In this document: positions 44,836 to 56,593 of the stretch, one piece after another | How the letters are laid out: every line of letters begins with the position of its first letter | Position numbering within the stretch: position 1 is the first letter of the stretch | Origin: Dermatemys mawii | Lineage: Eukaryota; Chordata; Testudines; Dermatemydidae | NCBI GenBank assembly: GCA_007922305.1 | Contig: ML677385.1 | Location: 6,784,336-6,848,335 of the forward strand | DNA length: 64,000 nt | Direction of reading: 5' to 3' | The notes under the pieces: model-generated | Seen by the model: the letters and a program-made list of their open reading frames with translations, nothing else | Told to the model about the DNA's origin: nothing | Databases searched by the model: none | Position numbers and translations under genes: made by a program

Positions 44836-46388
44836 TTCTAGATAATCTTTTCTTAAGGTTTAACATCCAGCTACAGCAGAATATTAGTGCAGTCGGTTCC
44901 TCCTGCATACTAGAAAACTGTAAAACGTGCAGTCGGTTCTTCCTGCAGCTACTAGAAATGCTGCATTGAGAATTCTTTTTCTGCATACTTTAATGAGGAG
45001 TCATGAGCAAGGGTTTGAGGAGCCCAGGGGAGAACGTTATGAAATAAATTGATGTAGAAAAAGGAAGTACCATAGACAGACACTTATGACATGGATGTGA
45101 GTTGGACTCATTACAACCACTTCTCCCAAACTATTCAGTTTACAGATTTGTTGGGATTCCCTGGGTGCAAATCAGGGTAGATCTTCCTCTGAAAAAACTG
45201 ATGATAGTAGATTATCTATGCAACTCAGAAAGGAAAGCAGGAAAAAGAAGACCAATCAAGAAGTGCTTATTTTTAATCACAAGTGGTGAAGAGGATTATG
45301 GCTATGAAAGAAGTACTATGAGTCACACCTTCTACCTTAGCCCTACCGTTAAGACCTAAGTGGCCTGATTCATTGATTTCAGAAGTGCAATATACCCATA
45401 AATCCCCTTGAAGTTAATGGAAGTTGCAAGTGCTCATCACAGTACCTTGGAAAATTAGGTGATTCATATTTAGCAATCTAGAGGCTAATGTCAACAATCC
45501 AAATTTGGAAATTTTAATCTAAGTGCATTTTATATTATTTTGTTAAGAATCGGAGAAACAGGCCAAATGTTCATCTCCTCAATAATACCACGGCTAAAAC
45601 AGCTTTTTCCTTAATTAGTATATGTTTAAAGTTTTGGGGGGAAAAGCTACTCAGTAGACAGGAATGGACAATTTTCCCAATACCCCTTCAGAGGCAGACA
45701 GATGACTGGCTGAGGAATGATGCAACACTTGCAAAAGTGCAGATACTAGGGGAAAAGGGAAAACGTGTTAAACTGCACTCATTGACTTTATGCAAAGCAG
45801 CAACCTTTCACTTATATTTGTTGAATCACTTTTCTGAAAGAAATAAGCTAGGACAAATTGCTTCACACAGGGCGAGGTCATGTAGGACTATGTCACCTCA
45901 GGTGCAATGTCCAAAACCCCACTTTTTTTTCTTCTCTTTGTAACAAGACAGTTCCCCAAAATACAAGGTTAGCATCAGTCTATGAAGCGATTGTGTATTA
46001 AAGAACTCTACTATTGAGAGAACAATCACAGAGAACAAGTGCAGACCCTGGGCCAGGTGTTTCTATAACCCAGTGGTCACTGTATGTGTGTTATGTGGGG
46101 CCCTATTTGCCTAGTTCATGTAGAACATGAGTCTGTTACTGACACTACCTACAAAGTCTAGTTCTTTATCTCAAACTGCAGAGACCCATATTTTTACTGC
46201 TGGAAATCCCCAATCCAATCTTTGGTGTATTAGCCAACATGGCCTTTATTGTACTTCCCTGGGGTAGAACTCACAAAGTTTCCTGGACATTTGTAAAATC
46301 TGACTTTGGAGTTATCTTTAACTCATCTATCCCTGTCACCTCACACATTTGGGCCACATCCATATCCTGCCACATCTTCCACCTCAAT
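44836..46388. other. No gene recognised
   Basis: Unassigned. A short direct repeat (GTGCAGTCGGTTC(C/T)TCCTGCA, about 20 bp) occurs at roughly 44889 and 44928. The 85-residue frame at 45102-45359 has no recognisable domain. Confidence 0.3.
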
Positions 46389-46396
46389 CTCTAAGA

Positions 46397-46604
46397 CAGG
46401 CCTGCACAACATGCGGCCCAGGGGCCACATGCGGCCCGCTCGTGCTCACTGTGTGGCCCGCAGGGGGTAAGCAGGGATGGGGCAAGCCAAGCGGTGGGGT
46501 GGGGGGAAGCGGATGGGGGCGGGGCAAAGGCAGGGCTTTTCGGCCTGCAGCTGGTATTTTTGCAGTAATATGGCCCTCGCTGCTTTCCGACTTGTGCAGG
46601 CCTG
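46397..46604 (-). mobile_element. hAT-type MITE with perfect 8-bp duplication (reverse copy)
   Basis: Starts CAGGCCTGCACAAC and ends CTTGTGCAGGCCTG; flanked by CTCTAAGA at 46389-46396 and 46605-46612. Same family as 8521-8727 but inverted: GTGTGGCCCGCAGGGGG here matches the complement there. 208 bp. The 172-residue frame at 46349-46867 runs straight through it and is not a gene. Confidence 0.9.
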
Positions 46605-46612
46605 CTCTAAGA

Positions 46613-48261
46613 TCTGTACTCTTCTCCTCCATCACAGCTGCAAAAACTCTAATCCTAACCCTCAACACCTCCCATCTTGATGCAACAATCTCCCCTCTGG
46701 CCTTCCTAAAACATATATTGCACCCTTCACTTCATTTTACTCCTACAAGTGTCATGAGAACTTACTTTAAGGAATTAAGTTCAGGGGATAAATTCTTGCT
46801 CCTTTTCCCTATCACTTCAGTTAGGAGAGAGGACCTTTCTACAGTTCCAGCAAATGTCTATTGCTGAAGAGGGTCCCAAAGGTTGTGGTGGGATGGGAGG
46901 GAGCGGACTCAAAGGTTCTTAGTTTGAAAAATCAGAAGGGGTGCAGAAGGGTGGGGGGAATAAGATCACTTCAGTGTGCACAAACGAGATTTTGTTTTTC
47001 TTAAGCAACACTGACAAGTTAAAACACTAACTTGGCCATGAATGAAATATTTTCCACTTTATTAAAACAACTGGACATCCCATAAAGTGAAAAGCCGAAC
47101 AGAAATTTAAGATGGATCCGAGTCAAAACCTGACCCGATTTTTCTCAGCTGGGCTTTGAGTTTATGTGCAGTGTTGGCAATAGGTGCTAGACACAGCATC
47201 CAGATCTGGATCCACGCTTTTCAAAAGAGATGTACCTGGGCGATTGGTACAGTCCCTTCTCTAGGGGAAACCATGATGCTTGGAAATTAGATCTAGAACA
47301 CAGCAGTGTATTTTTCTTACTCGGATTCTATTCCATAAGAATGCAAGAAACATTTAATTGTCTGATCTGAGTCCAATGAAAAGAAGCAAAAGGGAGAAAC
47401 AAATAGAGCTTGGCATGTAGCTTGTGCTCCGTCCCCCTCAACAGGCACTAGAAGTGTTCCTGCATTGAACTGAGCAGCATTCAAAAAGGTGTGATCAGCA
47501 GTTTAATTCCATGAACCTGAGCATTGTATTTTAGACTGTGACCGGGTAACACAAAACTACATTTACAGACACGGCTGGAGCCTGAGACCTGCTGGCAGCC
47601 CTCTAGGCCAGGCGGGGCTGGGATCTACTGAAGACATTTGATAATAAGTATTTCTGTAATGCTAGCAGAGAAATGCAGCTATTCTGTTCCAAGTTCAATA
47701 GTAACACAACAGGGAATTGTTGCCTCTCATGTGACAGCTACTATTTCTGTTCAAAGTTCTTGGTAATTGCCAGGGTTTCGGCGGTTCCAGAGAAACAGCA
47801 ATGTCATAAGGTTTGCTAATACATAAGGCATCATCAAGTTAGCATTTAGATTTTGGAAACTATTTTGAAATAGCCAACTGTGGTAAAAATTTGTATTGTG
47901 TGTTTTAATCTACCTATAGCATAAAAAAATGCCAAGCACTTTTTGGAAACTGCATGCAGCAATTTGCTTTAATAATTAGTGTAAATCAAGATATAAATAT
48001 ACTCAATACTGTTCTGAGGTGAAAATAACCATGTAATGCTATTTCTAGGTAATCCTCCTCATTCCTGTGTGGGAGGCCCAGGTTCAGTTCTCTCGAGGAT
48101 GGAGGGGAATGAAGTGTCTTGCATCACTGAAGCCACAGAAACCTTTTTCCCATCGTTTCAGCTGATTAAGGAACAGCAACCATATGGCCCATTAAAGCAT
48201 CAGAAAAATCCATGCAGTACAAATTAATTTACCCAGAAATCTCTAGCCTATTTGTGTTCCC
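46613..48261. other. No gene recognised
   Basis: About 1.6 kb unassigned; 47030-47130 and 47640-47950 look non-repetitive. Confidence 0.25.
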
Positions 48262-49100
48262 CATATACATAAATTGGAGAACTGGTCTGAGATCAATAAG
48301 ATGAAATTCAATAAGGACAAGTGCAAAGTACTACACTTAAGAAAGTGGGGAAATCAAACACACAACTACAAAAAGAGGACTAATTGGCTAGGCAGTAGTA
48401 CTGCTGAAAGGGATCCAGGGGTTACAGCGGATCACAGACTGAATGAGTCAACAGTGTGATGCTGCTGTGAAAGAGGCCAGCATCATTCTGAGGTGAATTA
48501 ACAGTGTGAATTTATAGGCGTGTCAGATGTAAGACAAGGACTTCCTTTCTACTTGGCACTGGTGAGGCCGCAGCTGGAATACTGGGTCCAGTTTGGGGCA
48601 CCACACTTTGAGAAAGACGTAAACAAATTAGAGAGAGTCCAGAGAAGAACAAAAACGTTCAGAAGTTCAGAAAACCACCTAAGAGGAAAGGTTGAGAGAT
48701 TTGGGCATGCTTAGTTTTGAGAAGAGAATGGGAGTGAAGGGAGCATGGCTGGGAAGAAGAAACAATAAGTTTTCAAATATGCAAAAGGTAGTTGTAAAAA
48801 GAACTGTGACAAATTCTTCTCCATGTCCACTAAAGGTAGGACAAGAAGTAATCAGCTTAGTTTGCAGGAAGGGAGATTTAGGTTAGATATTACAAAAAAT
48901 TCTCTATAGTGATAGCAAAGCACTGGAACAGGTTACCTAGAGTGGTCAGAGAACCCCTGTCATTGGCTATATTTAAGAAGGGGTTAGGCAAACATCTGTA
49001 AAGAATGGTCAGGGCATACTTGGTCCTGCCTCAATGCCAGTGAATGAACTGGATGACTTCTATGAGTCCCTTAGAAATCACTTCCAGCCCTACATTTCCA
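48262..49100 (+). pseudogene. CR1 LINE ORF2 C-terminal relic and 3' UTR
   Basis: Readable ORF2 segments: MKFNKDKCKVLHL then AERDPGVTADHRLN (48290-48450), [19 protein letters not shown] with LERVQRR (about 48565-48650), in shifting frames, followed by the 3' end ACTTCCAGCCCTACATTTCC (about 49079-49100). These are the C-terminal reverse-transcriptase landmarks of CR1. Stops and frameshifts throughout; 5'-truncated as usual for CR1. Confidence 0.85.
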
Positions 49101-49124
49101 TGATTTGGGGGGCTCTCATATATT

Positions 49125-49460
49125 ACAGAAGTACCTCATCACACGGCACACAGTCAACATGCGGAACTTGTTGCTAGGGGATGTTGAGAAGGCTAAAGGT
49201 ATAACTGGATTCAAAAAAGATTTTAGGTAAGTTTGCAGAGGATAGGTCCATTGAGGGCTATTAGTCAAGATGGTCAGGGACACAATCCTCTTGCTCCAGC
49301 TGTCCTTAAACCTTCAACTGCCAAAATCAGGGACTGGACAACAAAGGATGGATCACTTGATAATTGCCCTTTTCTATTCATTCCCTCTGAAGCATCAGGC
49401 ACCGGGATAGTGAGTTAGATATACCAGTGGTCTGACCCAGTGTGGCTACTCTTTTGTTCT
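49125..49460 (+). mobile_element. Second CR1 LINE 3' end
   Basis: Starts within ORF2 near GGATTCAAAAAAGATTTTAG and ends with GTGGTCTGACCCAGTGTGGC followed by TACTCTTTTGTTCTAA, a 3' tail of a different CR1 subfamily. It lies head-to-tail behind the fragment at 48262-49100. Confidence 0.75.
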
Positions 49461-50084
49461 AATTCTGAAAGCTTCATGAGGACATTCCCATACAATAATG
49501 GCTTATTAACGTGAAACTCTTATGTCCTTCTTGCTACTGATAATGAAATGACAGGAAACATATATGATTTCCTTTCCCTTCCTCCACCCAACTCACTTCT
49601 TTGAAAGCATTTCTATCGGTAGTGTGTTGGCAATTCTAAAAGCATCACATGGCAAAGCAAAAGCCAGATGTTTGGTCTCGACAAGTTCAGCATGAAATGA
49701 GACTGGAGATGTGTAATAAAAATGATGCTTAAGCAGGCCCTGTACATTACCTTGTACAACTTTTTCTTGAATTTATAGATAAAATACTGCCCCAGATGTC
49801 AGGATCAAGTAAATAAAGTAAAATATGTTTTCTCCTAACATACATAGATAACTAGCCTGGCTTTCTGAGCATGAAATACTAATAAATAACTCTTAGCACT
49901 TTTATTTTTTTCTTTTCAAAATGCTATTCAAAAAAATTACTAATTTTCACAAAGTCTCTGTAAGGTGGTAATTGCCAAAAGTCTCATTTTTACATTCAGG
50001 GAAAAAGAAGCAGAGACGTAATTTTGGATTGTAAGTTCCTGCTATACTAAATAATACCATCTAGCTGATACGTAACACTTCTAA
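49461..50084. other. Unassigned
   Basis: Nothing recognised. Confidence 0.2.
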
Positions 50085-50265
50085 TCAGTAGATCTCAAAG
50101 TACTTTATGTAGGTGGTCAATATCATTACCCCAAGATGGGGAACTGAGGCACAGATTAGTGACATGACTTTCCCAAGGTCACACAGCAGTCCAATTGTAG
50201 AACTGGGAATAAAACCTAGGTTATCTCAGTCCCAGCCCAGGGCTCTACCCATTAGCTCATGCTGT
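50085..50265 (-). repeat. MIR-like SINE
   Basis: Reverse-complement landmarks: TAGATCTCAAAGTACTTTAT, GGGGAACTGAGGCACAGA, CTTTCCCAAGGTCACACAGC and GTTATCTCAGTCCCAGCCCA. One of the better-preserved copies. Confidence 0.75.
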
Positions 50266-52004
50266 CTCCCTGTCCAGCAAGAACTGTGTCTGCATATGTC
50301 TATAAATGCCACACCATGCACTGCCTACATTGTACAGATAGCTAATGGGGGAAAAAAGACTTGCTCAAGGCCAGAGAGAGAGAGAGTCAGAGCAGAGACA
50401 GGACACACCCATAACCTCAGTATTAAAAGCCCAACCTACTGCTAAAGGCTTTATAAAGAGCTCAGTCCAGCAAATGCTTACTCACACTGGCCCTTAGAGA
50501 TTATGCTCTGGAAAGATGGAGAAGCTTTCTTTCCTTCCTCTAGATGTAGAAAGAATGTGTGGTCTAACAGCACCTGCTGTCTGTTGTTTGTTAGGGATGT
50601 GATAATTCCCTGCACCAGAATCCATTTGTAATAGAATCTGACCCCTTTAATGGATTCATATTTGTACAAATGCAATCTTTTTTTTAAGTATGGAAAACTA
50701 ATATTTAAAATGAGTGCTGTCACATGAGAGAGGCCATTTAAGTAGAGCCTTGCTCCTTCATCTTCCACTTACTATCATCCCTCCTCCCAGCACGGTGGTC
50801 CCATGATCTTCTTCCCCAACCATTTCTCCCAGCAGCCTGCTCTTATACTCAGGATCCATGCATCCTGATCCATGTGATCTGTCCACCTGACAAATCCAGC
50901 ACAGATTTCTTGCATGGCTGTTATCTGTCTGCTGTAATGTACCAAACCATTCACATGGATTATGAATGTTCACTAGAGACAAAGTAAAATTAAGCACTTT
51001 ATTCATTCCCTTTATTCAAAAAATATAGTTCTCGTCAATTAAATTGTCAATGTAAAGTACAATAACTATCTGTAGGCCCCAAAATCAGACCTACCTGAAA
51101 ACTGATACTCTGATAGGGAATGCCCTTCACATTACAAATCTCTCTTTTAAACGGGTTACCATTCTGCTACCAAGAAATAAATAAAAATTAACAAATACAC
51201 ACTGTGTAGGATTGTGTACAGTGACTTGATCTCTGCTGCTTCAGAGCCTGTCATCCACACAAAGCGAGCACAAGCTAATTAATAATCCTTATTTACAGAT
51301 CTGAGGTGACCTTTTGGTGATATTCTCAATGTCAACTACATACAAAGCAGTATCCAAAACAGAAGCAAAACCAACAACAGAAAACCCACGTTCATTTCAG
51401 TTCCATTGATATTTCAGCTCTTTGCTGGGGAAAAGATGTTGGTCAAACATACGTGATTAACACTGATTAGGAAAGAAATACTAGTAAGAGCTCTCAAATG
51501 TGGATGCTCAGCAGCTCTTAAAGAAAAAAAATATCAGACCACTTATATGTGGGTGCTTAAACATGTCCTTTGGGTACCCAGGTTGGAATATTCTGGCCAT
51601 CACTGCAGACTTCTGCAAAGCACATCAATGGAAAGGGTTTTTTTTAAAGTAAATAAAATGATAGGAAAGTATTATTTTGTATTTATTCCTTTTCCCTTAA
51701 AGCTAGATTAAATTCTGGACCCATTCCAACAGTTTTCTTGAGGACTATGGGCCCAATCCTGAAAGATGTTCAGCACCTTCCTTTCTTTTCATTCACATCA
51801 GTGGGAATTGGGGTGCTTTGCACCTTACAGACAGCACTCAGAATCTTACAACATTTGGTCCTACGTATCTTAACTCCTGGAAAATTTAAAGAGAAACTTT
51901 GTACACCTTAAATTATTTGGAAGTTTTGGGTCTCATTCTGATCCAATTTACCCAGGTGCAAATCAGGAGTAACTCAACTGAAGTCAATGGAGTTGCATCA
52001 GAGT
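50266..52004. other. No gene recognised
   Basis: About 1.7 kb unassigned; AT-rich. CTGAAGTCAATGGAGTTGCA near 51978 is a common turtle MITE motif. Confidence 0.25.
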
Positions 52005-52060
52005 AAAGCCAGGTCTGCACTTAAAAGTTTTGCCAACATAGCTTGGTGCCCATGCAGCTT
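52005..52060 (+). repeat. Harbinger-type MITE end fragment
   Basis: TAAAGCCAGGTCTGCACTTA followed by TTTTGCCAACATAGC matches a MITE terminus of the GCCAGGTCTACACTTA type next to a TAA. The other end was not found. Confidence 0.35.
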
Positions 52061-54183
52061 CCAACCTTGCCAGGGTGCGGGGCCTCAGGGAAAGAGGAGG
52101 ACAGTGATAGTGGCAGGGCCTCATGCTTCCCCCTTTTACCCTGGTTCCAGCTTTCCTGATGAGGGCCCCCAAACTGGCCAGGGACCCTGGTCACAGGCCT
52201 CATGGGCCTATGAGTTAATCGACCACTGCTGCCAGCTAAATGAAGTCTTAAAAGGGGGCACAGATGTCTGCAGATTCCATTAAATGCAGCGTGTTTGTTA
52301 GGATCTCTTTAATAAGGTGTGTAATGGAGATTTTTTTGGAAATAACATAGCTTTCTGGAAGTCATGTCTCTGGCAGAGTTACAGGTATTGCTCAGAAAAA
52401 ATCAGTCCTCTATGGAGGAAGGGCTATACCACATATAGGGCAATAAAACAATAGGAGGGGCATAGAGGGTTCAGGAATCTCCACCCCTTGCACTTCCAGA
52501 GTTTCTGATCTGTGTTCCTTGTGTGTGGGAAAGATTTATCCCACCACAGAGGAGGCACAGTCCCCAAATCCTTATTTTTCGAGAACACTCCCACTCAACG
52601 GGATGAAGAACCTCTGCTCACTTCCCACTAGTCTGCTGGTCATTTCTCCCTCTTCCACAGCACTACAGATCATTTAGAAGCCATACCCCCATTGTCCTCA
52701 ACCCTCCCCCTGCCACACACACCCCTCCTGCTCAGTACTCCTCCTAGGGGTGACGGAGGTGGTGGTGGTGGTAAGGAACATGAGCAAGGAACAGAGACAA
52801 GCACTTTGATCTCTACCATTTTTAAAAGGAGTGTGCTGCAGAGAGAAACTTCTCCCCAGCTTCCATGCCAAACACAGACTCCTTGGCTTCCTGCAGACTC
52901 CCAGTGCTGAGGGGGAGAATTTTCTGTGGGCCCGAGTATCCCCCAAGTTTCCTCTTACAGGCAGGCATGATAGCAGCTCCCCTACCTTTGTTAAAAAGAG
53001 CCACTGTATATAATAAAAACCTGCCTTGGATCCTGATTTTACATTACATAATCAGCCATCAGGGTGCAGTGAGTTTTGATAATGAGCAGATACCAGAGCC
53101 TTGGGAAGGTGACATCATCATAAACCACTTGGGAGAACCCCAGCAGAAAATTATGTCCCTGTAAATAACTAGAGGTCTTGGATTCTACTTTCTTGTTACG
53201 TATTTTGCATTCTCGCTTTCTTGCTCTTTCATTATATACTTTGCCTCTAGTTTTGGGTTCAAACAAAAATGCAAATGAAGTGCTGGAAACAATGAAAGCA
53301 TTAAAAGGAAAATGTCATGCCCATCAATAAATGCCCTTGTGAGTGTGGGAATGTAGAAGACCATGATGTCACTGCTGTGAATAACTCCGACATTCCCATC
53401 GAGAAAAGGAGTCTTATGTTAGCAGAACTGGTCCTTTGAAAAAGATGCCCTGTGGGGTCTGTGCCATACAGTAACTCACAAGACTATTTAACTGCAGCAT
53501 GACCACAGTTGAAAAATCGGATTTGATACACAAGTTACAAAAGCTACTTGTGTTTGGTTTCCATGCATGCCCTGAGAAACAAATCTCTGTACATCCTGAA
53601 GACTGATTTACAAGCAAAAACATTCAGGACAGATTTTTCTCAGATACTGATGAATTTAAAAGTCCCTCCCACATGTGAAAACTATTATAAAGTACTACTT
53701 CATCTAGAGGAAAATACGCACAACCTACTATGCTACGGCATAACTTATGAGAAGGCACAAGTTTCTGGCAATTTGTGTCTGAATATATAGAAATCAGTGC
53801 AATATACTGTTTTTCTAGAAAATGCTTGAAAGAATGAGAGCACCCTTTTGCAAAGGGTCTGCCTCCCCTTACAGTCATCATCTTTCACCTGTGGCAGTAC
53901 AACTGTTTGCTGTTGAAAAAGATCATACCACACACACAAACTGAGAAATACAACTTTGGGTGGAGAGTGGGCAGAAGGAGCAGAATGTTTAAAGTGCAGT
54001 TTTATTCTGAAAGTAACACAGTGGGGCTCTGTGTTTATTCTCCAACAATGATTTCAAGATCAGATTAGCTCAATTTAAAAAGAAAGGCTCCCTGCCACCA
54101 TCTCTGTCAGCCCTGCAAATTTACCATTGGATCTAAGAGTCAAGTGAGGTTAGTTCTGGCTAACATATATCCAATAACAAAGG
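52061..54183. other. No gene recognised
   Basis: About 2.1 kb unassigned, with a short (GGT)n run near 52760. Overlapping frames at 52692-53164 and 53414-53881 on both strands have no domain. Confidence 0.25.
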
Positions 54184-54265
54184 TTCATAGAATTATAGGA
54201 CTGGAAGGGTCCTCAAGAGGTCATCTAGCCCAGTCCCCTGCACTCATGGCAGGACTAAGTATTAT

Positions 54266-54644
54266 CAGGGGTCTCCAAACTATGGCCTGCAGCTGAATCC
54301 GGCCTGCAGCTTTGATTTGTCCAGCTCTCCAGCTGAGCAGGCACCCCAGGCAGGCACATGAAGAAATCGCCACGGTCACCCCTCCCCCGGCAAGCTGCTG
54401 CCGGCTGCCCTATGCGTGGAGGGATGAGTGCCCCTCCGGCAGCGGCTGGAGGAGTAAAGGGGGAGGGGTGCGGCAGGGGCCAGAGGAGCAAAGTACGGGG
54501 AGGGGTCGCAGTAGCGGCCGGAGGAGCAACGGGGGGATTTTGCATATATTTGCATATATTGAATTTTTTCACAGTCGCTTTGGCCCACGAAGCCCCTTCA
54601 AAAATCTAATATGGCCCTCGTCTCATAAAGTTTGGAGACCCCTG
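54266..54644. mobile_element. hAT element in the CR1 3' UTR
   Basis: Starts CAGGGGTCTCCAAACTATGG and ends AAAGTTTGGAGACCCCTG. The subterminal GGCCTGCAGC and GGCCC(A/T)CG blocks and a GC-rich centre fit a non-autonomous hAT. No 8-bp duplication is visible: about 7 bp of CR1 sequence expected at the junction seem to be missing, so a small deletion probably accompanied or followed insertion. The 183-residue frame 54312-54863 runs across the junction and is not a gene. Confidence 0.75.
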
Positions 54645-55142
54645 ATCCCTGACAGGTGTTTGTCTAACCTGCTCTTACAAAGCTCCAATGATGGAAATTC
54701 CACAACCTCTCTAGGCAATTTATTCCAGGGCTTACCCATTCTGACAGTTAAGAAGTTTTTCCTAATGTCCAACCTAAACCATTCTTGCTGCAATTTAAGC
54801 CCATTGCTTCTTGTCCTAACCTCAGAGGTTAAGAAGAACAATTTTTCTCCCTGCTCCTTGTAACAATCTTTTATGTACTTGAAAACTGTTATCATGTTCC
54901 CTCTCAGTCTTCTCTTCTCCACAGTAAACAAACCCAATTTTTTAAATCTTCCCTCGTCGATTATGTTTTCTAGACCTTTAATCATTTTTGTTGCTCTTCT
55001 CCGGACTTCCTCCAATTTGTCCACATCTTTCCTGGAATATGGCGCCCAGAAATGGACACAATACTCCAGCTGAGGCCTAATCAGCGTGGAGTAGACTGGA
55101 AGAATTACTGCTCATGTCTTGGTTACAACACTCCTGCTGATA

Positions 55143-56171
55143 CAGGGGTGGGTAAACTTTTTGGCGCGAGGGCCACACGGGGGTGAAAAATTTTGCAGAG
55201 GGCCGGGTAGGGAAGGTTATGCCTCCCTAAACAACCTGGCCCCGCCCCCATCCGACCCCCACCCACTTCCTGCCCCCTGAGTGCCCCCTCAGCACCCCCG
55301 ACCCATCCAACCCTGCCTCCTTGTCCCAGGATTGCCCCCTCCGGAGACCCCCACACACTAATTGCCCCCCAGTACCCCACCCCCTATCTAGGCCCCCCTG
55401 CTCTTTGTTCCCTTAGTGCCCCCTCCCGAAACCCATCCACCCTAACCACCATCCCCAGGGACCCCCACCCCTATCTAAGCCCCCGTTCTCCCCAGACTCC
55501 CAACCCACTCAAACCACCACCCAAGCCACCCCCCCACCCCCTTCTTGCTTACCTTGCTCAGCCAGGTGCTGGCTGCTCTAGGCCTGGCCCTCAGCCCAGG
55601 AGTGCGGCCCCGCGGCTCCCCAGTCTAGGCCCGGCACCCTGGAGGGAAACTCGGGGAACCGCGGCTCCGCCCCAGCACCCGGGGTGGGGAGTGCTGGGCC
55701 CGCAGCTCCCCACGGCTCGGCCTGGCACCGGGGATGGGAGCACGGGGCCCTGTGGCTTCCCGGGGCTAGGGCCGGCACCCGGGGCAGGGAGCGCGGGGCT
55801 GTGCAGCTCCCCGGGGCTAGGCCTGGCACCCGGGGAGGGGAGCGTGGACCTCGCGGCTCCTGTGGCTCCACCCGCCACCCGGGGGCGGGGAGCGCGGGAC
55901 CCTGCGACTCGGCCCAGCACCCGGGGAGAGGGGGCGCTGCGGCTCTCCTCAGCTCAGCCCGGCACTGGGGCAGGGACCGTGGGGTCCTGAGGCTCCCCCC
56001 AGCTCAGCCCGGCCCGGGCGGGAGTGCAAGGCCCCGGACCCTGGCGCTTGTCCGGCCCCTGAGCAGGGAGGAGGGAGCCACTATCACCACTCCCCCGGCT
56101 CAGCTTGCGGGCTGGATAAAAATGGCCAGCGGTCCACATGTGGCCCGCAGGCCATAGTTTGCCCGCCCCTG
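55143..56171. mobile_element. GC-rich hAT element with internal tandem repeats
   Basis: Starts CAGGGGTGGGTAAACTTTTT and ends CATAGTTTGCCCGCCCCTG; flanked by TGCTGATA (55135-55142) and TGCTAATA (56172-56179), an 8-bp duplication with one mismatch. 1,029 bp, no transposase. The left 450 bp are C-rich; from about 55600 to 56060 there are tandem units. A 5' fragment of the same family lies at 35544-35650. The Arg/Pro/Gly-rich frames here (for example 55684-56157) are by-products of the GC repeats. Confidence 0.9.
55600..56060. repeat. CpG-rich minisatellite inside the hAT
   Basis: About seven imperfect units of roughly 60 bp, each with a core like GGC(A/C)CCGGGG(A/C)(A/G)GGGAGCG followed by a GGCTCCC segment. 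CpG is dense, unlike the rest of the window. It could score as a CpG island in a genome scan but has no promoter context. Confidence 0.75.
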
Positions 56172-56415
56172 TGCTAATACATCCCAGAATGATGTTCGCT
56201 TATTTTGCAACAGTATTACACTATTGACTTATATGTAGCTTGCGACCCAATATACCCCCAGATCCCTTTCCTCAGTATTCCTTCCTAGGCAGTCATTTCT
56301 CATTTTGCATGTGTGCACTTATGATTGTTCCTCCCTAAGTGGAGTACTTTGTACTTTTCCTAATTGAATTTCATCCTATTTACTTCAGATCATTTATCCA
56401 GTTTTTCCAGATCAT

Positions 56416-56454
56416 TTTGAATTTTAATCCTATTCTCCAGGATTAAAATTCAAA
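56416..56454. repeat. Perfect foldback at the CR1 5' truncation
   Basis: TTTGAATTTTAATCC (56416-56430) is perfectly complementary to 56440-56454 across a 9-base loop. The left arm is CR1 sequence; the right arm is its inverted copy beyond the break. Confidence 0.8.
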
Positions 56455-56593
56455 CCCCACCCCTCCCCCCAGTGTGGTTCTGCAACTGGAACACAGATGA
56501 CAGTTCTGCTGATGACACAAACCCCAGAAAAGTATCCAGCCAATAGTCAGAAAGCAGTGTTGGTTCTGGTTTACTAAAAGAATGAAAAAGTAA

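Larger units (their letters stand above)
54184..56440 (-). pseudogene. CR1 LINE 3' half, interrupted by two hAT elements
   Basis: The plus strand starts with the CR1 tail complement (TTCATAGAATTATAGGACTG, GTCATCTAGCCCAGTC) at 54184-54265. After a hAT it resumes at 54645, and a 133-residue minus-strand frame (54623-55024) reads the CR1 ORF2 C-terminus: KLEEVRRRATKMIKGLEN, KLGLFTVEKRRLRGNMI, WNKLPREVVEFPSLE and SRLDKHL. A second hAT (55143-56171) interrupts it further upstream in the ORF. CR1 sequence continues from 56172 (CATCCCAGAATGATGTTCGC) to about 56440, where it is 5'-truncated at a foldback. Confidence 0.9.

Noticed and set aside
46349..46867. 172-residue plus-strand open frame
   Set aside because: It spans the whole hAT MITE at 46397-46604 including both target duplications; the frame is accidental.
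54312..54863. 183-residue plus-strand open frame
   Set aside because: It starts in the hAT at 54266-54644 and runs antisense through the CR1 ORF2 relic, so it crosses an insertion junction and has no domain.
55684..56157. 157-residue Arg/Gly/Pro-rich frame and its minus-strand partners
   Set aside because: Composition follows from the GC-rich tandem units of the hAT; frames are open on both strands for the same reason.
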